NCBI RefSeq assembly: GCF_026126405.1
Contig: NZ_JAFMTQ010000009.1
Coordinates: 1-64,000 of the forward strand
Length of the DNA: 64,000 bases
Origin: Aureitalea sp. L0-47
GTDB lineage: Bacteria > Bacteroidota > Bacteroidia > Flavobacteriales > Flavobacteriaceae
Direction of reading: 5' to 3'
Shown here: piece by piece, positions 1-9,422 of the stretch
Numbering within the stretch: the first letter of the stretch is position 1
Layout: the number at the start of each line of letters is the position of its first letter
Made by a program: the position numbers and the translations under genes
The notes under the pieces: model-generated
Database searches by the model: none
Seen by the model: the letters and a program-made list of their open reading frames with translations, nothing else
What the model was told of the DNA's origin: nothing

Positions 1-120
1 GCATTCCCAAGAGGATTCAGATATCCTGTAGACGAAGTAGAAAACAACCCGAACATCCAACAGCGTCAGCTAACCGACCAGGTATTCTGGGATAACAACC
101 CTGGCGGATTTATTGACTAA
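1..120 (+). CDS. SusD/RagB family nutrient-binding lipoprotein, C-terminal end only
   Basis: Only the last 39 codons are in the window; the reading frame is open from base 1 and stops at TAA. The ending (FPRGFRYPVDEVENNPN, then a WDNNPGGFID tail) is the usual C-terminus of SusD/RagB lipoproteins, which cap a SusC TonB-dependent channel and capture glycans or peptides at the outer membrane. A lipoprotein gene follows 17 bp later on the same strand, consistent with a SusC-SusD-accessory operon whose SusC and most of SusD lie left of the window. The assignment rests on the tail motif alone; substrate cannot be inferred. Confidence 0.7.
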   Translation, partial: AFPRGFRYPVDEVENNPNIQQRQLTDQVFWDNNPGGFID

Positions 121-137
121 TTAAAAAATATTTTATT

Positions 138-773
138 ATGAAAAAACTAAAATTCTTTTTACCGTTAGCTCTGATCGCGTTGGTAGTATCAATTTCACTT
201 ACCAGTTGTGAACAGAGAGAAGATTGGCGATTTCCTGAATTAGGAAATGGCGGATTCATCAAATTTGTACAACAACCTGATACATGGTCAGGATCAGATA
301 ACTCCGATGGTACTTCAATCGTTAAGTATCATATAGGTTCAGATCCTGCAGAAGCTGCTTTCAATGCTTTTGTAGAGGACCCATCTGGAAATGTAGTTTC
401 AGTAGAGTTCTTCGTAGAAGGTGACTTCGATGGAGCACCAGAAGAAGCACTTGCTTTTGGTAGCACGACTTCTTTCCCATACGACGTAAGTTTTACTACT
501 GCAGATATGGCGGCTCTATTTAATGTAGATGCTGAAGTATTCCAGTCAGGTGACTTCTTTGAATTCTTGACAGTAATTACTACTGATGATGGAAAAGTTT
601 ACATTTCAAGAGCTTCTGAGTGTGACGGATGTCCACTTGAGCCAGGTGATCCTGACGGTTCCGGAGCTTGGAATGGTGGAACCATCGACGTAGTGGTGCT
701 ACAAGGTGGTGATACAGGAGATAATTTCTTGTTACCAGCTGTATGGTACAGAGTTAAGTACCTTGAGCCATAG
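138..773 (+). CDS. SusCD-associated surface lipoprotein (hypothetical)
   Basis: A 211-aa protein with a lipoprotein signal peptide: a Lys-rich start, a hydrophobic stretch and lipobox LTSC with Cys at about residue 24. The mature part is acidic and rich in Gly, Asp and Phe, without a catalytic motif I recognise. A central segment (DPSGNVVSVEFFVEGDF) reads like an Ig-like or fibronectin-type strand pattern, and a CDGC motif lies near residue 162. It follows the SusD tail by 17 bp and is closed by a strong terminator, so it is the last gene of the SusCD operon. Such genes usually encode an accessory outer-membrane binding protein; this function is inferred from position only. Confidence 0.6.
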   Translation: MKKLKFFLPLALIALVVSISLTSCEQREDWRFPELGNGGFIKFVQQPDTWSGSDNSDGTSIVKYHIGSDPAEAAFNAFVEDPSGNVVSVEFFVEGDFDGAPEEALAFGSTTSFPYDVSFTTADMAALFNVDAEVFQSGDFFEFLTVITTDDGKVYISRASECDGCPLEPGDPDGSGAWNGGTIDVVVLQGGDTGDNFLLPAVWYRVKYLEP

Positions 774-805
774 GAATAAGCCGATTATAATTTTATAATT
801 TATTG

Positions 806-836
806 AAAACCATCCGCACTCTGCGGATGGTTTTTT
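806..836 (+). terminator. Rho-independent terminator of the SusCD operon
   Basis: A 12-bp perfect stem (left arm 806-817, right arm 823-834) with a 5-base loop ACTCT runs directly into a T tract. It lies 33 bp after the lipoprotein stop and before rlmB. Confidence 0.85.
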
Positions 837-863
837 ACTTTTACACCTAACAAAAGAATCCTT

Positions 864-1601
864 GTGAAAAGAGATCAGCTAATATTCGGAATACATCCAG
901 TCCTCGAGGCTGTGAAATCAGGTAAGCCTATAGACAAGTTATTCATTCAGAAAGGAATGGCAGAAGATAAGATCAACCCAATTCTCAATGAACTGGATTT
1001 GGATGCCGTTTCGGTTAATTATGTACCCGTTGAAAAGCTGGATCGATTGATTCGTAGCAATCACCAGGGTATTATTGCCAGTATCTCGCCAATAGTCTTT
1101 CAATCCCTTGAAGAAACTGTTGAATCATTGATTGAGACTAAAAAGGACCCGATATTCCTTATACTCGATCAGGTTAGCGATGTGAGAAATTTTGGGGCTA
1201 TTTTACGAACTGCTGAGTGTACCGGCGTAGATGCAGTGGTCATTCAAAAAAAAGGGGGTGCTCCCGTTAGTGGTGATACGGTGAAGACTTCGGCAGGTGC
1301 AATTTTCAATATTCCAATCTGTAAGGTGGATCATATCAAAGATGCGATCTTCTATCTGCAAGGATCAGGCATTACCACTGTGGCTGCTACTGAAAAAGCC
1401 AATCAAAGTTTATATGAATTAGACCTTACCGGTGGACTCGCGCTGGTTATGGGTTCCGAAGGAAAAGGAATTTCTAAATCTGTACTTTCACTTGTAGATC
1501 ACAGTGCTTCCTTACCCCTTCTTGGAAATATTAATTCGCTAAATGTATCTGTAGCCTGTGGCGTTTTTCTGTACGAAGTTGTACGGCAGCGTATCGGTTA
1601 A
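864..1601 (+). CDS. rlmB: 23S rRNA (guanosine-2'-O-)-methyltransferase RlmB (SpoU family)
   Basis: A 245-aa SPOUT methyltransferase that 2'-O-methylates a conserved guanosine of 23S rRNA (G2251 in E. coli) using AdoMet. The N-terminal substrate-binding domain begins FGIHPVLEAV at residues 8-17. The three SpoU motifs are NFGAILR (109-115), GSEGKG (197-202) and LNVSVACG near 226-233, which form the trefoil-knot AdoMet site. The start is GTG at 864; nothing better lies upstream before the terminator. The length is normal for the family. It converges with the rhomboid gene and the two stops overlap by 4 bp. Family membership is clear; RlmB rather than a close SpoU paralogue is likely from the N-terminal domain. 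Confidence 0.9.
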   Translation: MKRDQLIFGIHPVLEAVKSGKPIDKLFIQKGMAEDKINPILNELDLDAVSVNYVPVEKLDRLIRSNHQGIIASISPIVFQSLEETVESLIETKKDPIFLILDQVSDVRNFGAILRTAECTGVDAVVIQKKGGAPVSGDTVKTSAGAIFNIPICKVDHIKDAIFYLQGSGITTVAATEKANQSLYELDLTGGLALVMGSEGKGISKSVLSLVDHSASLPLLGNINSLNVSVACGVFLYEVVRQRIG

Positions 1602-2359
1602 CCATCCTCTTCTTCGTTCGACTTATTTGATTTTCTGTAGGTATAGCGTATCACAATTTTTTTAGGAGTTTCAGTATCCTGTTGCTCTTCCTCAGGGAGA
1701 TGTTCTATAAAATTCCCCTCTTCATCGAAATGACGTAAGAAAGGATCCGAATCCGGATCGAAACCATCCTCTTCCCAGGCGTATTTCCTTTTAGGGATTG
1801 GATTACTTCTGAATAACAAGGCAAAAGCAAACCCAACAGCAAAACCAGATAAATGTCCCTCCCAGGAGATCTTTGGGTCTATAGGAAATAAATACCACAA
1901 TAGACTGCCATATAGAAACACAACGACAAATGCGAGAGCCGTAAGCTGATACTGTTTCGAAAATATTCCCTTAAAAAACAAAAAGGCTGCCAATAGATAA
2001 ACAACGCCACTGGCTCCTATATGCAGTGCCGGTCTGCCGATAATCCAGGTTAGCAAACCAGTTAATAACATTCCAAGGATGAGTACCTTCCACCGTATAT
2101 CGCGATAGAAGTAAAACAGCGATGTCCCGAGTACCAGTATGGGAATTGAATTATTGAACAGGTGTTTCAGATCTGCATGAATAAATGGCCCGAAAAGAAT
2201 TCCTCTCAGACCTTCGATCTTCTGAGGATAAATTCCGAAGTATTTCAACTGCCAACCAAAACGAAACTCGGCCCAGAAGACTATCCAAAGGGACATTACC
2301 ATGAGTAAGGGATACAGGATCACATCGCTGGTAAACTCTAAATTCGATTTTTTCGCCAT
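1598..2359 (-). CDS. Rhomboid family intramembrane serine protease
   Basis: A 253-aa multi-pass membrane protein with the rhomboid signature: HxxxxHLFNN around residues 61-70, the catalytic serine in GASG (Ser117) and the catalytic histidine in GHLSG (His169) inside the sixth helix. It is predicted to cleave transmembrane segments in the inner membrane. The last roughly 60 residues form a hydrophilic, acidic cytoplasmic tail (FDPDSDPFLRHFDEEG), a common feature of flavobacterial rhomboids. It is divergent from rarA across about 90 bp and convergent with rlmB. The substrate is unknown. Confidence 0.88.
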   Translation of the reverse strand: MAKKSNLEFTSDVILYPLLMVMSLWIVFWAEFRFGWQLKYFGIYPQKIEGLRGILFGPFIHADLKHLFNNSIPILVLGTSLFYFYRDIRWKVLILGMLLTGLLTWIIGRPALHIGASGVVYLLAAFLFFKGIFSKQYQLTALAFVVVFLYGSLLWYLFPIDPKISWEGHLSGFAVGFAFALLFRSNPIPKRKYAWEEDGFDPDSDPFLRHFDEEGNFIEHLPEEEQQDTETPKKIVIRYTYRKSNKSNEEEDG

Positions 2360-2451
2360 TTAACTCAATCCTTTCAAAAAATGCTCCCTTATTCAAATTT
2401 ATGATAAATTGTCAGTATGCATCCTTCGATAATGTTGTAATTTTATTCCTG

Positions 2452-3729
2452 ATGAACAGACCACTTGCCGAACGCATACGTCCGAAATCTTTAGAGGATT
2501 ATATCAGTCAGAAACACCTTGTGGGACCTGAGGGTGCCCTCACGGTTCAGTTAAAGACAGGCATGTTGCCGTCCATGATCTTCTGGGGTCCTCCGGGAAC
2601 AGGTAAAACCACCCTGGCAACAATTATTGCCAATACCTCCGAACGCCCATTCTATACCCTGAGTGCCGTGGACAGTGGCGTTGCAGCGGTAAGGGAAGTG
2701 ATCAACAAAGCGAAGAAAAGCGATGATCTCTTTGCAACAAAGAACCCCATACTATTCATAGACGAAATTCATCGCTTTAGTAAATCACAACAAGACTCTC
2801 TTCTTGGAGCAGTGGAAAAAGGCTGGGTTACCTTGATTGGCGCCACCACTGAAAATCCGAGCTTCGAAGTGATTCCCGCCCTCCTGTCCCGCTGTCAGGT
2901 CTATACACTGAACCCATTCAGTAAAAACGACCTGGAGATGCTCTTGGACAGAGCCGTGAAAACGGACGAAATTATTTCCACCAGGAAGATTGAGCTGAAA
3001 GAAACAGAAGCATTGCTTCGCCTATCCGGTGGAGATGCGCGAAAGCTGCTGAATATCCTGGAAATCCTTATACTTTCGGAAGATTCAGATTCCGTTGTGA
3101 TCAACAACGAAACTGTTCAGAAAAAAGTTCAGAAGAACACCGTCCTATACGATAAAGCCGGAGAACAGCACTATGATATTATTTCAGCCTTCATTAAATC
3201 CATACGGGGAAGTGATCCCAATGCGGCTGTATACTGGCTGGCACGAATGATCGAAGGTGGAGAAGATGTTAAGTTTATTGCGCGCAGAATGGTGATACTT
3301 GCTTCTGAAGATATCGGCAATGCCAATCCAACGGCACTGGTACTTGCGAACAGTACTTTCCAGGCTGTCAATATCATCGGTTATCCGGAAGCACGTATTA
3401 TTTTAAGTCAATGCGTCACCTATTTGGCTTCTTCACCTAAGAGTAATGCTTCTTATAAAGCCATTGGAGCCGCCCAGCAGGTAGTTCGGCAGCAAGGCGA
3501 CCTATCTGTGCCTTTATCAATTAGAAACGCTCCTACCAAGTTAATGAAAGAATTAGGGTATGGCGAGGAATACCGATATGCGCATGATTATGAAGGAAAC
3601 TTTGTTCCCCATGAATTTTTACCCGAAGAAATCTCAGGCACTACCTTTTATAAACCCGGAAACAACAAACGTGAGAATGCCCTTAAGTCCTACCTCAAAG
3701 GATTGTGGAAGGATAAATATGAATTCTAG
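2452..3729 (+). CDS. rarA: Replication-associated recombination protein A (RarA/MgsA AAA+ ATPase)
   Basis: A 425-aa clamp-loader-like AAA+ ATPase acting at stalled replication forks. Walker A GPPGTGKT is at residues 46-53, Walker B/DEIHRF at 104-109, the sensor region TTENPSF follows, and an SRCQVY arginine-finger motif lies near 143. The C-terminal MgsA domain ([22 protein letters not shown]) is typical. An upstream in-frame ATG at 2401 would add 17 residues that family members lack, and a TAATTTTA -7-like box at 2438-2445 lies inside that extension, so the start at 2452 is preferred. The stop overlaps the next, convergent gene by 4 bp. Confidence 0.93.
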   Translation: MNRPLAERIRPKSLEDYISQKHLVGPEGALTVQLKTGMLPSMIFWGPPGTGKTTLATIIANTSERPFYTLSAVDSGVAAVREVINKAKKSDDLFATKNPILFIDEIHRFSKSQQDSLLGAVEKGWVTLIGATTENPSFEVIPALLSRCQVYTLNPFSKNDLEMLLDRAVKTDEIISTRKIELKETEALLRLSGGDARKLLNILEILILSEDSDSVVINNETVQKKVQKNTVLYDKAGEQHYDIISAFIKSIRGSDPNAAVYWLARMIEGGEDVKFIARRMVILASEDIGNANPTALVLANSTFQAVNIIGYPEARIILSQCVTYLASSPKSNASYKAIGAAQQVVRQQGDLSVPLSIRNAPTKLMKELGYGEEYRYAHDYEGNFVPHEFLPEEISGTTFYKPGNNKRENALKSYLKGLWKDKYEF

Positions 3730-4568
3730 TTCTGAGCCTTGTAGGTGATCGAAGTCGTGGTAGAAGTGAGTACAAGATCATTATTCTCCTTAAACTTCAC
3801 TCTGTGTTTTACTCCATCAACAGAAGTATACGTTGCCATATTGTTATTATCCACGGCAATATTTCCTCTTAGAAGCAAGCCATTGGGAGCATCCTCCGAT
3901 TCTTCATACAGCGAATACCCTTCATTTGTCTTTCTAAGCAAAAAGGACTCACCATTCAATTCATAACTGGTAAATTTAGCCGAGGGATAATGGCGAGGCT
4001 CATTTGCAGTGATCTTTGTTCCTGTACCAACGGTAATATTTGGATTATCGTCATTCTTTCCTACGGGTGGTCGCCGAGGATCATTGATCACTTTTGGCAT
4101 GGGCTCAATTTTTTCTTCAACAACCTCATCTTCGTACACCTTAATCTCTTTCTGCTGAACACCTAATTCCTCTAAACTCACAAATGCCTTTCTCATCGCA
4201 TCGTGATAGGCTTTTTTGTATTCTTTTTGCTTGCTCTGTCCTTCTTCACTTATGAAAACTTCATTACCGTTGCAATCCTTTAGGATAACGGTGATCCTTG
4301 TATAAATAAAACCAGGTTTTCCCAACACTTCGGCCTGCAGACCATCACAACGTTTTACGTTCGGTAATTCATCCGAAAAATAGGCATTGAAGCCATATTT
4401 ATTGAAGAGAAACTTGGTAAGTGAATTAAGTTGATGCTGATCCTCTTCGTATAAAAACTCGTACAACCGTGGAACTTCCACATAGCTGTAATCACTTAGC
4501 GATTTCTGTGCGTATACGTTTACAACAAAACTTCCAAGGAATAGGAATAGGAATAATTTCACTTTCAT
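3726..4568 (-). CDS. Hypothetical exported protein of a conserved flavobacterial pair
   Basis: A 280-aa protein with a clear signal peptide (hydrophobic residues 3-18, cleavage after VYAQ near 21). The N-terminal half has mixed alpha/beta character with a Cys pair (RCDG, KDCNG) and a helix KKAYHDAMRKAF. The middle is a low-complexity, Pro- and Glu-rich linker, and the C-terminal half is beta-rich with several Tyr-Glu-Leu-Asn-type turns. No catalytic motif is recognised. Its start overlaps the stop of the upstream DUF5723-like gene by 4 bp (ATGA), so the two are probably co-translated and work together in the periplasm or outer membrane. Function unknown. Confidence 0.6.
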   Translation of the reverse strand: MKVKLFLFLFLGSFVVNVYAQKSLSDYSYVEVPRLYEFLYEEDQHQLNSLTKFLFNKYGFNAYFSDELPNVKRCDGLQAEVLGKPGFIYTRITVILKDCNGNEVFISEEGQSKQKEYKKAYHDAMRKAFVSLEELGVQQKEIKVYEDEVVEEKIEPMPKVINDPRRPPVGKNDDNPNITVGTGTKITANEPRHYPSAKFTSYELNGESFLLRKTNEGYSLYEESEDAPNGLLLRGNIAVDNNNMATYTSVDGVKHRVKFKENNDLVLTSTTTSITYKAQN

Positions 4569-5980
4569 TCTTCGTCAATTTTTATATTGAAGCCTAGCTG
4601 TAAAGATACACTTTTTGCCTTTGCCAAATTGCCATAGCGCAATAGGTTGTCTGCCGCAATATAGAAATTAAACTTCCCGATATCGGTTACAACACCAAGT
4701 CCGAGATTGGAAAAACTGTATGGATCTACAGTGTAGGTTGCCTTAGCTGATAAAAAGTCCCACAATCGCCTGTAGTAAAACAAGGTGCCTGCCATTTGAG
4801 GACCTTTAGGCCTCAGTATACTGTAAAATTGAACACCAGCTGCCTGGGCACGTTCAACGTTACCGCCCATATTCCTACAATCACAATCACCGGAATTGCC
4901 TATGGTCTTACCAAAGCTATATTTTAGCGAAGCATTGAATTTTACCGGTCTTAATTGGCTGTATCCACTTGTTATGGTATCAATAGGTATAGCCTCTTCA
5001 ATTTCGTCTTCCAGGTTATCGTAATAAGGTAAAGTGGATTGTCCGGCGCTCAGCGGCGGAAATATTAACTCAATTCCGTCCAGGGTATATGATCCTGTGG
5101 CGTGGTAGGTTTCCACATCATTGCTGTGAAAAATAACGCCCAGGTCAAGTACACTCGCACTAGCTGTGAACCTGTCGTTTATATCGTAGGTTACCCCTAA
5201 ATCCGCTCCCACACCAAAATTACCTCCAAAAAATGCCCTGCCAATAACTTCACCCGGTATCTCTGAACTCTCCATATCTTCTAGTGACGCGATCCCGGAA
5301 GTATTCACGGTTACATCCGCATCCGAGACTGTATGTTCGTAGATATTCTCACTATTGACATCACCAAGTGTGGTTGTGAAGGTCCCCTGGTTGTCGGTAC
5401 TTCGAATACTCATCATACTGGAATAGAGCTTTACTCTCACTCCCGCAGTAAGTTTTTTTGTGATTTGCTTATTTGCTCCGAAGTGGTAAACAGTGAGTAG
5501 GTCGGCGGTGGCGTTTACTTCACCCAAGTCGAAGGGATAATCGAGATAATCGCGGTTTCCCTCCCATGTTAATATGGCAAGATCCCTGGGAAAATAGGTG
5601 ATGAAATCGAATTCCTGGTATATACCGCCAGAAAAATAAATATCATTTTTCGCTCTCCATCCAAAATTTAGGATCTCCAATTGCTGAGTGGCCGTAAAGA
5701 AATCGCTATTGCTCATTTCGAAGATCTTATTCCTGATCCTATCATTTATATCCACATTCGATTCTCCGAATATATCAAAAACGGTTACCCCTGAAGCACC
5801 TCCATTCACATGTATTTGTGAGAGGAAAGGAATACCAAAATGCATTTTCTGGGGTACCTTGCTACCTGGATTCAACAACAGGCTTTGGGGCACTTCCTCC
5901 AGTCCGTAAAGTACTTGCTTGTTTTGTGCTACACTGCCGGTAAGACAGAGCACCAATATGAAAATCAACACATTTCGCAT
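4565..5980 (-). CDS. DUF5723-like outer-membrane beta-barrel protein
   Basis: A 471-aa protein with a signal peptide ending near VAQN. The body has alternating hydrophobic/polar strands, repeated aromatic-rich segments (FGWRAKNDIYFSGG, VDPYSFSNLGLG) and an ending (VSLQLGFNIKIDEE) that fits a beta-barrel of the PorV/FadL-like type common in Bacteroidota, annotated DUF5723. The CDCRNMGG cysteine motif near residue 370 is unusual for a barrel and may lie in an extracellular loop. It is in an operon with the lipoprotein upstream (5 bp gap) and the exported protein downstream (4-bp overlap). The specific role is unknown. Confidence 0.65.
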   Translation of the reverse strand: MRNVLIFILVLCLTGSVAQNKQVLYGLEEVPQSLLLNPGSKVPQKMHFGIPFLSQIHVNGGASGVTVFDIFGESNVDINDRIRNKIFEMSNSDFFTATQQLEILNFGWRAKNDIYFSGGIYQEFDFITYFPRDLAILTWEGNRDYLDYPFDLGEVNATADLLTVYHFGANKQITKKLTAGVRVKLYSSMMSIRSTDNQGTFTTTLGDVNSENIYEHTVSDADVTVNTSGIASLEDMESSEIPGEVIGRAFFGGNFGVGADLGVTYDINDRFTASASVLDLGVIFHSNDVETYHATGSYTLDGIELIFPPLSAGQSTLPYYDNLEDEIEEAIPIDTITSGYSQLRPVKFNASLKYSFGKTIGNSGDCDCRNMGGNVERAQAAGVQFYSILRPKGPQMAGTLFYYRRLWDFLSAKATYTVDPYSFSNLGLGVVTDIGKFNFYIAADNLLRYGNLAKAKSVSLQLGFNIKIDEE

Positions 5981-5985
5981 GGTAA

Positions 5986-6543
5986 TTATTCTCTATCCCT
6001 AACTTCCAGGTAATATGTTGTTTTCGATTTGAGATTGAGGATTCCTTCCAGTGTTGGATCGGAATCGGGTATGGTGACTGAAACCACAACCCTGTCGGCC
6101 ATGGTGAGTTGCAATATATCATCTCCTTCAACAACCTGTTCAAATTCGGTAATCACTGGATTTTCTAATGTTCCTTCAATTACGTTTGTTCCGGTGATAT
6201 AGGTAGTATCGTTCTGTTCGCTTATGAACTGAAAATCCACTTCAAAATTTCTTGGTATGCTGTTCGTGAATCTGAAATAAAAATCGGCTCGCCTAAGGCT
6301 CTCCTGAATCCCAGAATCGTCCAGAAAACGAATCTCCGTAGTATCCGAAAGCGTAAGAATTGGTGTGTCTGAATTTTCGTCGTAAAACTCCCCTGCCTCA
6401 ATATTGAAGTAGATCAGGTCGAGTTCCACAATGGGAGTTAGTGCAATGTCATCGGCCTGGTCGAAATCGGTATCTTTAACACATGCAGTGAGCACCAGGC
6501 ACACGAAGACCACAGCTAATGGCTTTAAAAATTTCGTTTTCAT
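5986..6543 (-). CDS. Hypothetical lipoprotein, first gene of the DUF5723 operon
   Basis: Translation from the ATG at 6543 gives about 185 aa starting MKTKFLKPL, with lipobox LTAC and a predicted lipidated Cys near residue 21. The upstream in-frame ATG at 6555 adds four residues ahead of a normal signal peptide and is less likely. The mature protein is acidic and beta-rich, with segments such as DFYFRFTNSIPRNFEVDFQF that resemble a small Ig-like sandwich. It precedes the beta-barrel gene by 5 bp, suggesting a lipoprotein/barrel pair at the outer membrane. No enzymatic motif is seen. Confidence 0.6.
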   Translation of the reverse strand: MKTKFLKPLAVVFVCLVLTACVKDTDFDQADDIALTPIVELDLIYFNIEAGEFYDENSDTPILTLSDTTEIRFLDDSGIQESLRRADFYFRFTNSIPRNFEVDFQFISEQNDTTYITGTNVIEGTLENPVITEFEQVVEGDDILQLTMADRVVVSVTIPDSDPTLEGILNLKSKTTYYLEVRDRE

Positions 6544-6593
6544 AGAGTGGGGCATTAGGTTTCATTTTAACGGAGTATTCGCCATAATAGTAT

Positions 6594-7280
6594 TTACAGG
6601 TGTCGCTTAATCTCGGTTAATTGATTCACAACTTTATAGGTTTTCGGCACATTGTCTTTCCTGTAATTAAAGAAAAGGGTATCCATTCCTACTTTCTCCG
6701 CACCTAGTATATCAGCTTCAAAAGTGTCTCCGATCATGATACTCTTATCCGGCCTTACGGATGCCTTGTCCAAAGCCGTTTCAAATATAACAGGGTGAGG
6801 TTTCTTCAACCCTACCTCTTCGGATGAAGTAACAGTTTCGAAGAAGTGTGCTATTCTGCTATTCTGAAGTTTCAAAGCCTGAACCTCGGCAAAACCGTTG
6901 GTTATGATGTGTAGTTGGTAGTTCGGACTTAAATACTCTAGCACCTCCCAGGCCCCATCCAGTAGGTGATTATCCTTTGGGAGCTCATCGATGTAGGTAA
7001 CAGCCATGGCATCGAGTTCATCCACCGAAAATTCAACTCCGAAAACATCAAAAGCATCTCTGAAACGTCCTCGCCTCAAGTCTTGCTTACTAACACGGTC
7101 CTCCCTATAAAGTTTCCAATAGCTAAAATTGATGGGCTCGTACACTTCAATAAAATCCACTAATTCAATACCTATATCATGTCTTTGAAACAGGCGTTTG
7201 AAAGCCAGTGCCGAATTGCGATCGAAATCCCACAAGGTGTGATCCAGGTCGAAAAATACGTCGGTGATGTTAATTGCCAT
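6594..7280 (-). CDS. YjjG-family HAD nucleotidase
   Basis: A 228-aa haloacid-dehalogenase hydrolase. Motif I is FFDLDHTLWDF (nucleophile Asp near residue 11), motif II is HIITNGF, the conserved Lys lies in VGLKKPHP, and motif III/IV is MIGDTFEADILGA. The WDF after the DxDxT loop and the overall length match YjjG-type noncanonical pyrimidine nucleotidases, which dephosphorylate nucleoside monophosphates and clear damaged ones. Its start lies 11 bp inside the upstream deacetylase-like gene, so the two are translationally coupled. Precise substrate is inferred from family. Confidence 0.85.
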   Translation of the reverse strand: MAINITDVFFDLDHTLWDFDRNSALAFKRLFQRHDIGIELVDFIEVYEPINFSYWKLYREDRVSKQDLRRGRFRDAFDVFGVEFSVDELDAMAVTYIDELPKDNHLLDGAWEVLEYLSPNYQLHIITNGFAEVQALKLQNSRIAHFFETVTSSEEVGLKKPHPVIFETALDKASVRPDKSIMIGDTFEADILGAEKVGMDTLFFNYRKDNVPKTYKVVNQLTEIKRHL

Positions 7281-8565
7281 TTAGATGGAGTTTTTCAGAA
7301 AACAAATTCCGCCAAAGTGAATTGCCAGTCTGATCGCAAAAATCGTGAATATTAAATAGAACTGAAAATGTCCCGTTTAAACGCATTGCCTGAGCATGCA
7401 TATCCATTATTCGCTGCAAACTGTCCGATTCGTATTTCTTATTGAATCCTTCCGTAGTGAACGCTATGGGGTGTATGACAAGAGGAGTTTTTATCTCGTA
7501 ATCCAGGTCGTAAAACAGGAAAGGAGTACAGGTTCCCGCGCGATAACCCGGTGTATTCTCGTACACCATTGAAAAGTCACGTTCTATCTCTTGTTCAACC
7601 AACTCACGATACAGTTCAGGTAACAATACCAGGAAATCTGAATTCATGGATGAGGAAAGTGCTCGATGGGTTATTTCTTCGAGTTGTTTCTTTTCCGTTT
7701 TCAAAACATCCGTAGAATCTAACGCATTGTATGAAAAAAGCAGACCAACCTCAGAATAATCTCCTACGAATTTTATAAGGCTTCGTATCTTTTCCCGCCT
7801 GGAATTAAAGCCGTTCCTAAGGACATGATGATCACCCAGGAGAAAGAATGCGGTTAACTTATTATTGCTTTTTCCCACTACATCGATAAGCCAGTCGTAT
7901 TGATCGTAAGGGTCTTTCCCCGGCCCCATAAGGACCCTGCTTCGCTTATAGACAGAACGAAACTTTAACTTCGACAGCTCTTTCCAGTAGCCCACTAAAG
8001 ACCTAACAAATCCTTTCTGAATGTACCGATAAGGTTGATCGATGCGTAATAAGGTATGAACGGTCCCTTTTTTCTTCGGAAAATCAATGTTTGGAAAAGC
8101 CTGTTGCAGCGCCACTTTAAGCTTGTAAGCCCATATATCCACTACCGGTTGAGACAGGAATCCATTCTGAAAACCCAGGCTTTCCTGAGCCGGATAACGT
8201 CCAAGTTCGTCCTTGAGATGAGGAAGATATTCTTCATAACGACTCAATAAAAAAAAGGCAGCTGAAAAGATATCGAACGGCAGTTTGCTTCTTTCCCCAA
8301 CAGAAAAGAAACAGTAGCTATCGTCCCAGGGCTTTACCTGGAGTTCCATATCCTCGATCCCGGAGCTTTCAAGCAGACCATAGCTCTGAATGAAAAATTC
8401 ATTACCCATGGGTTGCTTGGCGTAAGACAGTTTCGGTCCCTCATGACTAATAAATTCCTCGATTACCGACGTAAAACCAATTTCCATACCTAGAATACGG
8501 CCACAAATTTGCTTGAACACAAAATCGATTCTCGGTGTGAGTTTTTGAGTAAAAATGAGCAGCAT
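7270..8565 (-). CDS. Polysaccharide-deacetylase-like protein (DUF7033 type)
   Basis: A 431-aa cytosolic-looking protein without a signal peptide. The N-terminal part (FSAAFFLLSRYEEYLPH, ELGRYPAQESL) is the domain found ahead of NodB-like modules in Bacteroidota. The C-terminal part has deacetylase-like blocks: IDQPYRY near residue 174, FFLLGDH near 242, GLLFSYNALDS near 275 and GYRAGTCTPF near 343. The first block normally carries two Asp residues (DxD); here the first position appears to be Arg (LRIDQPY), which may weaken activity. It sits between radC and yjjG as in related genomes and overlaps yjjG by 11 bp. Confidence 0.65.
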   Translation of the reverse strand: MLLIFTQKLTPRIDFVFKQICGRILGMEIGFTSVIEEFISHEGPKLSYAKQPMGNEFFIQSYGLLESSGIEDMELQVKPWDDSYCFFSVGERSKLPFDIFSAAFFLLSRYEEYLPHLKDELGRYPAQESLGFQNGFLSQPVVDIWAYKLKVALQQAFPNIDFPKKKGTVHTLLRIDQPYRYIQKGFVRSLVGYWKELSKLKFRSVYKRSRVLMGPGKDPYDQYDWLIDVVGKSNNKLTAFFLLGDHHVLRNGFNSRREKIRSLIKFVGDYSEVGLLFSYNALDSTDVLKTEKKQLEEITHRALSSSMNSDFLVLLPELYRELVEQEIERDFSMVYENTPGYRAGTCTPFLFYDLDYEIKTPLVIHPIAFTTEGFNKKYESDSLQRIMDMHAQAMRLNGTFSVLFNIHDFCDQTGNSLWRNLFSEKLHLNGN

Positions 8566-8571
8566 TAGCTA

Positions 8572-9267
8572 TTAAATCATTTGTTCATCAGCAAAGCTAA
8601 AGTACGTTTTTTCAGTCACTATAAGATGGTCCAGGATGGTAATATCCAGGCTCTCACCGGCCTTTTTGATCTTGTTGGTGAGTTTGATATCACTTTCACT
8701 GGGTTTTAACGTCCCACTAGGGTGGTTGTGAGCCAAAATCAAACTTACAGCACCTAGTTCCAGTGCTTTTTTGAAGGCCAGCCGGATGTCCACCAAAGTG
8801 CCGGTTATTCCTCCTTTACTTAGCTGAGATGTTTGAAGGACTTTGTTTGAATTATTCAGGTAGATGATCCAGAATTCCTCGTGCTGAAGATCCCCGATCA
8901 TCGGTTGAATCAACTCGAAGGCCGAAACACTTGAGGTGATTTTCTTTAATTCTGAAGGTTCCTGAACCCGCCTTCTTCTTCCCAATTCCAAAGCAGCGAC
9001 AATGGTTAAGGCTTTTGCTTCCCCGATACCCTTGAATTCGCATAACTCCTTCACAGAGAATTTCCCCAGGCGATTCAGGTTGTGATCGGCAGCTGCGAGT
9101 AGCCTTTTACTCAAACCTACCGCGCTTTCTTCTCTATTCCCGGAGCCGATGAGGATAGCGACCAATTCGGCGTCGGTGATCGCGTTTCGTCCTTTTAATA
9201 GTAATTTCTCTCGCGGGCGATCATCTTCATTCCAGCTTTTGATGGATAATTGCTGTTGTTTATACAT
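8572..9267 (-). CDS. radC: RadC-family JAB/MPN metalloprotease-fold protein
   Basis: From the ATG at 9267 the product is 231 aa, starting MYKQQQLSIKSW. A helix-hairpin-helix region (GIGEAKALTIVAALELGRRR) precedes the MPN/JAB domain with its zinc motif AHNHPSG followed by SESD near residues 190-203. The frame stays open up to 9450, but that extension would overlap the divergent DUF1569 gene and lacks family similarity, so the downstream ATG is chosen. RadC proteins were once linked to repair, but their biochemical role is unsettled. It lies 6 bp before the deacetylase-like gene on the same strand. Confidence 0.88.
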   Translation of the reverse strand: MYKQQQLSIKSWNEDDRPREKLLLKGRNAITDAELVAILIGSGNREESAVGLSKRLLAAADHNLNRLGKFSVKELCEFKGIGEAKALTIVAALELGRRRRVQEPSELKKITSSVSAFELIQPMIGDLQHEEFWIIYLNNSNKVLQTSQLSKGGITGTLVDIRLAFKKALELGAVSLILAHNHPSGTLKPSESDIKLTNKIKKAGESLDITILDHLIVTEKTYFSFADEQMI

Positions 9268-9422
9268 AGATATTTCTGAAAAACCGTAAGTAACTGAAAC
9301 GCAGTCAGACTTACAGATAATATGAGGGAAGTTAGAATGCAGATCGAAGATTTGTTTCTGCTCTCCCAAAGATAGAAAACAATTCGATTGTTCGTATATT
9401 TCCAATATAAAAACCCTTTCGC

